Shown: one piece after another, positions 56,034 through 64,000 of the stretch
Layout of the letters: each line of letters starts with the position of its first letter
Position numbering within the stretch: position 1 is the stretch's first letter
Assembly: GCA_024509875.1 (NCBI GenBank)
Contig: JAMPIV010012257.1
Coordinates: 186,001-250,000 of the forward strand
Source: Oreohelix idahoensis
Taxonomy: Eukaryota > Mollusca > Gastropoda > Stylommatophora > Oreohelicidae
Length of the DNA: 64,000 bases
Direction of reading: 5' to 3'
Position numbers and translations under genes: made by a program
Notes under the pieces: model-generated
The model's database searches: none
What the model was told of the DNA's origin: nothing
Seen by the model: only the letters and a program-made list of their open reading frames with translations

Positions 56034-57900
56034 CTTTATTAAGGACCTGGACAGATGAGAAAGCAGAAGAGACTGTTACCTCATCATATCAATATGTGAA
56101 CGAGCTGACCACTCGTCTGAAAGCTGGATGGAAACTGGCAAATGATAATTTGAGACAAGCCAGGAAGAAACATGCAGCGTATTTTAATAGGAAAGCAAAG
56201 GACAGAGAATTAGCTGTGGGAGAGAAGGTGCTTCTTCTACTACCCGGCAGCCAGAATAAGTTACAAATTGGATGGCAAGGTCCATATACGGTTCTAGAGA
56301 AGGTGTCTAGAACAAACTATAAAATTGACAAAAAGGGGAAGGAGAAGGTATATCATGTAAACCTTTTAAAGAAGTATCTGGACAGACCACTCCAGGAAAG
56401 CACCCCCTTACTGACCTTGGCTATCGCAACTAAAATGAAAAAAGAACCACTCACCTCACATGAATACCCATTACATCCCTGTGAGACAGCCGCACAAGTA
56501 AAAGTCAGTAAGCACCTGACTAAAAATCAGAGGGAGAGTTCAACAGGTTCTGCAGGAACATACAGATGTATTAACAGATAAACCAGGACATACAAATTTG
56601 CTACAGTATGACATGAAGCTGGTAGACTCAAACCCAATCTGTATGAGAGCCTATTCTGTTCCGTTCGCGAAGGAGAAGGCATTGAAAGAGGAAATAGATT
56701 ATTTGTTGAAAGAAGGGATTATTTCACACAGTGAATCTTCTTTTAGCTCCAGTGTAGTTTTGTTGAGGAAACCGTCTGGGGAACATAGACAGGAAACTGA
56801 ATGCTGTCACAGAAGGACAAGTGGATCCATTACCAGACACAAAACAGTTATTTGCCAGATTGAACAAGGCAAAATACTTTTCGAAGGTGGATCTTAGCAA
56901 AGGCTATTACCAGATTCCAGTGAAGCCTGAAGTTAGACCTTATTTAGCTTTTAGCACCTCGGAAGGACATTATGAATTCAACATGCTACCATTCGGATTG
57001 AAAAATGCTCCGAGTGTATTTTCTAGGATGATGCGCAAATTGTTGGATCCCCTGAATAATCCATGTATCACGAATTTCATGGATGATATTCTCGTCGCCA
57101 CAGAGACATTTGAAGAACACATTAACTCTCTGAAAATGTTATTTGATAGGCTCAGAGAAGCGAACTTAACTGCTAGACCAACAAAATGTTGTATTGGATG
57201 CAAAGAGTTGGAATTCTTGGGACATACTGTATATCAGGGTAACATGACCCCTGACCCCAAGAACTTGGAAAAACTGCAGAGAGCACCTAGACCACAAACA
57301 AAAAAAGACGTGCGATCATTCGTGTCGTTATGTGGGTTTTACCAAAAATATATCAAAAATTTTAACTCTATATGTGCTCCTCTGACTGATCTGACTCGCA
57401 AGGGAAATCCAGATAAAATTTTTTGGTCCGCGCAATGTGAATTGGCATTTCAAGAGTTAAAGGAAAAACTCACTAGCAAGCCTATTCTCAAATTGCCTGA
57501 TTTGACTCAGGACTTTGTGGTGAGAACAGATGCAAGTAATGTAGGCCTGGGGGCGGCTCTGTTGCAAAGGTCCTCTTCACCCAATGGGGAACTGAACCCA
57601 GTCGCTTATGCAAGCCGCAAGTTGAACAAAGCGGAGCAAGGATATTCCACAAGCGAAAAAGAATGTTTAGCGTTAATCTGGGCAATAAAAAAGTTCCAAA
57701 TCTATCTGTATGGTAGGACTTTTGTGGTCCAGACGGATCACCAGCCCCTAGTGTTCTTATCTCAGGCCAAGCATGAAAATGCAAGATTGTTAAGATGGTC
57801 TTTATTGTTGCAACCTTATCAGTTTGATATTGAATATATCCCGGGGTCACAGAATGTCGGTGCAGATTTCCTCAGTAGGCACCCCTGTGATCAAAATTAG
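56021..57900 (+). pseudogene. integrase C-terminal module, RT and RNase H of element C
   Basis: In the -1 frame after the previous region, as in element B. The first part (to 56581) has LLRTWTDEK and the GPY/F-like module, and is lost by a 1-base deletion near 56540. The second (to about 56790) begins RT. A further deletion of about 14 bases near 56790 removes the segment equivalent to LCIDYR. From 56821 to 57900 the frame is open with VDLSKGYYQ, FMDD and a full RNase H (RTDASNVGLGA, TDHQPLVFL). It cannot encode a working RT. Confidence 0.88.
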
Positions 57901-57989
57901 AGTAGTTGGCAGGCGTGAGGAGTAATTTTATCTATGTGTATCACTGGTTTTGGAACTTGCATTAGTGCATGTTCTCAGGTGGGGAGATG

Positions 57990-60285
57990 TGTGGTGAAAT
58001 TACCGTGATACAACGTTAAAATATCTCCAATTATAAAGATAACGGGTAAGATAACATGTAGGGATAAAATTATACGTAAGATACGAGGATACATTCTCGC
58101 CTACGCCAGCGCTTTCTACCGCCATTGAAACTAACTAGTTGGAACATGCAGACTAAACGGTTTACCCTTTTAGACGGGAGGGAAACGGAGATAAAAGAAA
58201 AAAATTGTGACGGTCTGAACACGTGTTTGAATCTAAAAAAGCAAAAAGACGCAATTTGTAGTTTAAAGGAAAAATCACGCCACTAGTTGACACAATGTAA
58301 GGAATTGGTAGAAAAACGACCTTAGCTCTTGTTAGAAACAGTCGTATCTTAGACGTTTTACCGTAATTAGTTGTTTTGTTTGAATACAGCGGCAAACGCC
58401 GTGGACGAAGGTTCAAAAACAAATTTCAAAAACTAACCTTGAGAAAAGTAGGTTTTTCTTTAATAATAAAGTTATGAAAATAAAACCTAGCTAGTTTGAT
58501 AGCCCATCTTGAGCAGAGAAATAATATACTTTTAATTACACAGACGGACAGATAACACGGAAGATATTGACGAAAGACCGTATTGTTCCAATCAGACTAG
58601 CGAACAGTTTTTTGTGCATATTTTCACTAAAGTTACATTTTGGCGTCCTTGAGACTAAAAATGCAAAAATCAAACTGCAGATGAACGAGGGGCAAAGTCG
58701 GAGGATTGTAGCTAAAAATAACTTAGTGGGGGCAGGTTTGTGTAGTTTTTTCATGTAGTTAGTCCAAAAAACAAGTGTAATTTTGGGAAAAATACTACAT
58801 ACTAGACTGAGACTGGACTGAAATTTGACTTTTAGTTTGAATATTTGAAAAAGTTAGAGGGGAAGTCCGCTGATTGGACAAAAGCATTCATATTATTGAG
58901 AAAGAGACGCACACTTGTGCCATTTGATAGAAGACTGTCCATTGACACAGTACGTTACTGCTAGAGGTGATTTCCAGGAATTATTAAATAAAAATCAGTG
59001 GGACGCCCTAATCTAGCCAGCAGCTCAGCTGAGTTTTGCTAGTACTAAGTAACTGTGTTCTCAATTCTGAATTGTGGTAAGGAAAAAAGCATTTATCTTG
59101 TTTATTTTAATATTTTGAGTGATTGATACTGCCATATCATGAAAAATGATTACGACAAGTGAGTGCTTGCTCTAGGTCCCCAGCAGCAGTCCAGGGCCTA
59201 GAGACAAACTAATAATATATGAAAACCTATCTAAGACTATGGAAGGCGGATCTATAATTGAGATCAGTGGGAACATATCACCCACCTTATTGAATGGAAG
59301 AGGAAACTATTGAACATATTTCGGATGCAATGCAGTCTTGGGAAACTGGTACTATTTGATAACAACTGGGTGAGATGTGCTAAGTTGGTCAGAGAGATCT
59401 GACCCAATCTGTGTAATGTTGTTTTGTGGTGTTGTGTGTAAGAGTGGCGCAGTAAACAGAGTGTTGACACATGGCACAAATTTTGTTTCAGAGTTTCTGA
59501 TCTGGCACTACGATTGTGCCAGATGCTTTTGTAGAAGTACAAAAGCGGGTGTCTGTGCAGCCTAACATTTTACTCCAGCTACTGAGAGGAGTGGGCCACA
59601 AGAATTCTGTACTACATCGTCACAGGCCAGATAAGTGCAAACCTGGCCTGCTGGAGATTCATAAACTATTTCCACCATAAATAAAGAAATAAATCTTGTT
59701 ATATAAACATTAACATCAGTCCATATGTCAAGGACAATAAACTTTGTAGCCATAGATTGGGCATGATGACGCCACCCCAACTAAACATCCAGTGCTAGTT
59801 TTTCCCAAGACATTGTAGATATTATTAATATTAACTATTGTAATAATATACCTATGTACAAAAATTACATTTGATTATGCAATATATATATATGCATTTC
59901 ATTGATAAATACACATTATTTCATATGTTCTGACCAAAAGAAACAATTGGTTCAGGACTAATAAATTTAAAAGATTTTCAAACTTAAACTTTAACAGCCA
60001 GTGTTAGTTCCGTGTATCATAGAGTTTATTATTAATATTATTGGACTTATTATTTACATGTGTGTGTCTGTGTATTTTATTACCTACACATTACATTTCA
60101 GTACCCTAGACTTTTAACGCAGCTAACATTCATTATAGTAGAATAGGTCTGTTTGAGGTCGTAAGTGGTAGCAGAAAGGCCTTCTGTAACTCACACAAAC
60201 TTTTATCTCAGGAGCCTTCACAGCTGACCTCATCCAGTACACTAGGTAACATATCAACCATACAATAACATCAAAAACCACTACA
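57990..60285 (+). repeat. 3' LTR of element C
   Basis: 2296 bp, more than 99 percent identical by eye to 51025-53318. The purine-rich stretch ggtggggaga (57979-57987) just before it is the likely polypurine tract. It ends ctaca, followed by cagac. Confidence 0.93.
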
Positions 60286-60290
60286 CAGAC

Positions 60291-62094
60291 ATGCACCTGA
60301 AAGACGGAATGTTGTAATAACTTCCGGACAGAAGTGTTACGAGGACATTATTTGTGATAATGTTGGGAGTTGCAGTGCAATCATTACCGCGAATGGACAG
60401 ATATAACAACTCCTTATACGGAAAATGACCTTTTTAAATAACATGAAGAATTTTCATATGAGGAAAGTTTTTGAATAGACGCCATCAAACCACGAATGAT
60501 TGTAACTATTGGCCGGCATTCGAGAAGTAAACATAACATTTCTTATTGGAGCCTGGTCTAATAGTAAACAACACGTGCCAGGAACGAAACGGGGAATATA
60601 AGATGACACTTTTGCAAGTTTAGAGCACTGTGAAAATTCACTTCGTCGAGAAAACAACCAGACTTACCAGAGTTATGAATAGAATCAGAATTCATTTATT
60701 GGATCGGACTTGTTTGAGCCTCTTGAGGACTTAAAAGCCCAGGAAAACTCTACTATTATTAGCAAAGAAAACCGGAATCTGAAGAATCTGAAACATGGAG
60801 TCAAATAATTTATTGTAAAGTAACAACACACCAGAACATATGTAAAAGGCATCTTCAACAAGTTGCCTTATCTATTTCCCTGAGCCAGCAGTCTGTCGGT
60901 GAACCCAACAATTTGGGGTAAGTTGTATATCTATAATTCTATGTTTTGCATTATTAACACGTGAAATAATATGTATATATTGATATGTGAATATTAATAT
61001 GGAAAAATTTGCTAAGTGGATGTCCAAGTAATTTGAAGCTGGCAACATCAGCATACAGAATGATGATTTCATGAACCACCACTGCAAGGGCTGGTGACTG
61101 CTTTATGCGAGTTTCTTATAGAGAAGTAAAAGCAGAGGTGGTCCCAAGTTCCATATGGAGCAGAGAAGGAATGAGGAGAGAATTATGTACATACTTATTA
61201 TTTTAATAACATTTTCAACCAGTGCAGATGTAAATGTAAACATATTCACTCTAAAAGTAATGAAAGATTTCCAACCTTTTCAACCAATGTAAAGGTAAAT
61301 ATAAATCTATTCAACCTAAATGTAATTAATGCTTTTCTGCTCAATGGGATTAATATTAATTCTCAGCAAGGGTAACAGTTCTGAGGTAGATGTGATGGTG
61401 GAATGAAAAGAGGGGGGCACATGAGTGTGTGTCAGGAAAACGCAATGCCCAAGAGGGTATTTGTTCTCTTCTTTTGTGACACTAGTCGGTGGTACCAGTT
61501 GAGGGTCCTATCTCTGGAACAAGTGAGGGTATTAGTAGCCTGAAGTCGACGCTAGACACCATCATTAGACGGGTCTTAGAGACGCGGGACCAGCTTGATA
61601 GTTACTCCCTGACACTTCTTGGAACATGCTACAACTTTCAAACTTGACCTGTGACGAGTGTGATCCAGTCATCTATCTGCAAAGACCCAAACATCAGCTG
61701 GAGCAGAACCTCACTGATAGCTAAGTAGAAATATAAAAGCTGCCACGTGAACTCTTACCCAATACTCTATAACATCACTCGATGATGATTAATGTTTGTT
61801 AAAGAATTAATCATTTTTTAAACTTTAACTATAATTGATTATTCAATTTGTTACTTGTATAAAGACAAATCTAAAGCTGATTAAATCATTTTGAATGTAC
61901 TACATCCGTATGTCTCAGATAATTTCTTACATACACTTAAACAGAGCTATACAATAATAAGAGGAATTTCGCAGAATTAACTCAGCTGGGGGCTTGAACA
62001 AGCTAACGAATTATAAGAAAACCCTATCCTTCACAAAAGTTGACGGCAGATACAAGAGGTAACATTTGCTCAGCTTCATGCAGCATTGTTCTCG
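60291..62094. other. non-coding; possible solo LTR inside
   Basis: No gene is visible. From 61391 a stretch begins tgtgatggtgg and ends near 61931 (cttaca). TATAAAAG at 61732-61739 and several short AATAAA-like signals hint at an eroded LTR distantly like that of the LIN28-type element, whose start is tgtgatgggg. No matching target duplication was found. Confidence 0.3.
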
Positions 62095-62265
62095 CTTTTC
62101 TTAAAATCTTGTTAACACTTCCTTGATGTTGAAGCATCATTATCCTTCCACATACAACTCTGCCAAAAGTAATCTTGTGCGAAGGTAGACACCTTTGAAG
62201 ACCCACATTAGTTACTCTTGAGTTTTGGCCACTGTTGGACCACTACTGCAGAGCTAAGGGGAGGC
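62095..62265. repeat. dispersed repeat, copy 2
   Basis: Matches 18475-18625, with extra similarity into 62290-62390 shared with the stretch near 2010. Nature unknown. Confidence 0.75.
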
Positions 62266-62412
62266 AACCCGTGATACCAGCCCCGCGCACAACCTCATAT
62301 TAGTTGCCTTGTACGACATGCTTGAGCTTAGTATTAGTCCTATTCTTTCCTTGTCTCTTTAGAGACCCCCTGGGGCTACAAGGGGCACGTTAAGAATTTG
62401 CTAAGTATGAAG

Positions 62413-62525
62413 TGTCTCTGCGTCTGTTATATCCATGCGTCTGTTATATCCATGCGTCTGTTATATTCATGCGTCTGTTATATCCATGCGCTGTTATATC
62501 CATGCGTCTGTTATATCAATGCTTC
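62413..62525. repeat. 17-bp minisatellite
   Basis: About six copies of cgtctgttatatccatg with small length changes. The overlapping short ORFs are by-products. Confidence 0.88.
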
Positions 62526-62644
62526 TGTGCGTCCACAAACATTCCATGCAGCTTTTCGGGGAATATATGGAAACGGCATGCACTGAGCTGTGCTTTGGGT
62601 GAACGGCATCTTAAAAACTCATTAGAATCATTCCCATGTTCCCA

Positions 62645-63911
62645 TGTTAATTTGTGAACATGGGAATCACCAAATGGTCGGGACAGAAACCAGATAGACC
62701 ACATTATGATTAACGGTAGATAGAGACATGCATTACAAGATGTGAAGGTAAGAAGAGGCGCGGATGTGGGAAGTGATCACCATTTAGTAGCAGCAAAACT
62801 GAAAGTGAAACTAAGAACGGCTGGATCAACTGTAACTACACAGAAAAGGTTTGACATCAGCAAATTGAACGACCCTCTGACCAGAAAAGCTTTTGCGGCT
62901 GATAGAAAGAAGCGATATCAATTTGCCAAAAGCCAGGAAAAGACATTGACTGATGATATAGACCAGAAATTCAACACCATTTCAACAATATATAAGGAAA
63001 GCAGCAAATCATGCTTGGGATTCCAGGAAAGGAAGAAGCAAGACTGGATAACACCAGAAACATTAAACACCATAACGATGAGAAAGGAAATGAAAAGAAA
63101 GAAAACAGAAGCGAAGTCCCCCAGGTTAAAACAACTATATAGCGAACAGTACAGTCAGCTGGACAAGGAAGTTAAACGCCAAACCCGAGCCAATAAAAGG
63201 AATTTCCTAGACGATCTTGCAAGACAGGCAGAAGAGGCAGCACTGAGAAATGAACAAAGCACAGTAAACAAAATAACTAAAATCATCAGCGGAAAACGAG
63301 GAGCAAACAATATTACATTAGTAAAAGATAAGCAAGGAAATCTCATCACGACAGCAGAGGGACATGAAACAAGATGGGCAGAGCATTTCAGAGAAACTCT
63401 GAACAAGTTACCACCAGAAACACAATTAAATGTTCCTGAGGCTGAAAATGATCTAGATGGTAATACAGACATTCAACGAAAAGAAGAAATCATCACAGCA
63501 ATCAAAGAGTTAAAGAATGGAAAAACTCCTGGCCATGATAACTTAAATTCAGAGCTAGCAGTAGAACTATTAGAACCACTATTTGCACAAGTCTGGAAAA
63601 CAGGGACAACACCAACGGAGTGGAACAAAGGAATAATTGTCAAATTGCCCAAGAAGGGAGATCTTGCCGACTGCAATAATTGGAGAAGAATAACTCTCTC
63701 AGTTCCCAGCAAAATACTAGGCAGGACAATTATACAGAGAGTTTCAAAAGCAGTAGACCACAAACTGAGGAAAGAACAAGCAGGATTTAGAAAGAACGGA
63801 AGATGTGTAGATCATATATTTACCCTCAGGAACATTAGAGAGCAGTGCTCAGAATGGCAAAGACAGCTGTACATTAATTTCGTTGATTTTGAAAGGGCTT
63901 TTGACAGTATA
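62645..63911 (+). pseudogene. LINE ORF2: endonuclease end and RT N-terminal half
   Basis: A stop near 62720 interrupts the endonuclease end (QIDHIMING before it, VRRGADVGSDHHLVA after it). From 62742 about 390 codons are open: a lysine-rich linker, then RT motifs GKTPGHDNLNSELAVELL, GIIVKLPKKGD, NNWRRITLSVPSKILG, AGFRKNGRCVDHIF, and motif A in FVDFERAFDS. The catalytic YADD part is missing because an LTR has inserted or joined at 63912. It is related to the LINE families elsewhere in the window, whose fragments cover the complementary 3' half. Confidence 0.85.
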
Positions 63912-64000
63912 TGTCACAAAATTAACCATGATACAACGTTAAAATATCTCCAATGATACAACGTAGGGATAAAAACTAATGCGTAAGCTGCTAGAATACA
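63912..64000 (+). mobile_element. start of a C-type LTR, running off the window
   Basis: From 63912 the sequence tgtcacaaaattaaccatga then tacaacgttaaaatatctcc follows the start of the element C LTR with small deletions. The rest lies beyond the window, so it may be a solo LTR or the 5' end of an element inserted in the LINE. Confidence 0.7.

Larger units (their letters stand above)
51025..60285 (+). mobile_element. Gmr1-like LTR retrotransposon, element C (defective)
   Basis: 9.26 kb with duplication cagac on both sides (51020-51024 and 60286-60290), the same pentamer as element A. LTRs 51025-53318 and 57990-60285 are about 2.3 kb and nearly identical, so insertion is recent. Their sequence differs from A and B apart from the start and the leader donor. 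Genes: gag and protease (one in-frame TGA), a triad-less integrase-like region, RT (two frame breaks) and RNase H. The clean 5-bp duplication implies that an active integrase was supplied from elsewhere. Confidence 0.92.

Overview
The window is repeat-dominated nuclear DNA of an invertebrate animal, most likely a lophotrochozoan such as a mollusc. This is inferred from the mix of Gmr1-like Ty3/gypsy elements, LINE 3' ends with 4-bp tails, a hAT-Charlie-like transposon and a tRNA-derived SINE; no host gene was found that would prove it. There are no bacterial-type operons, rRNA genes or CRISPR arrays. Almost every long open frame belongs to a transposable element.

Layout. 0-5 kb: a 22-bp minisatellite (266-1050), then LINE 3' fragments. 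4-15.3 kb: a three-level nest. A 5'-truncated LINE (14-bp target duplication) is split by a probable 857-bp solo LTR (5-bp duplication), which is split by Gmr1-like element A (5183-14719, 5-bp duplication CAGAC). Element A has one intact 1493-codon gag-protease-integrase-RT-RNase H frame, with integrase before RT as in Ty1/copia. 15.3-20 kb: LINE scraps, a tRNA-like relic, minisatellites and a hAT-like MITE.

20.1-36.1 kb is an almost identical direct tandem duplication of about 8.0 kb (20122-28130 and 28131-36129). Each unit holds a LINE fragment, a SINE, the start of a Gmr1-like LTR (element B) and, inserted in that LTR, a gag-only LTR retrotransposon with LTRs of about 2 kb. The protein of this gag-only element is the most remarkable item: a gag-like N-terminus is followed by a cold-shock domain and two CCHC-type knuckles arranged as in the RNA-binding protein LIN28. 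The copy at 33177-34664 is open; the copy at 25174-26663 carries five single-base length changes.

36.7-47.6 kb is the rest of element B, which lacks the protease and a normal integrase core. Its 3' LTR is interrupted by a hAT transposon (43478-46450; 16-bp terminal repeats, 8-bp duplication). 47.6-50 kb: LINE fragments and a degenerate satellite. 51.0-60.3 kb: a third Gmr1-like element, C, also with duplication CAGAC, with protease but again without a catalytic integrase core and with a broken RT. 60.3-64 kb: mostly non-coding, ending in a LINE endonuclease/RT frame cut by a C-type LTR at the window edge.

How the parts may work together (inference). A-type elements are the plausible source of RT and integrase for B and C, which carry clean 5-bp duplications although their integrase core looks dead. 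All three Gmr1-like elements share a possible leader intron of about 1440 bp, from a donor in the LTR to an acceptor 3 nt before gag ATG. The LIN28-like element has a similar arrangement, plus a duplicated GGAG-containing hairpin module inside the would-be intron, where a packaging signal specific to unspliced RNA could lie.
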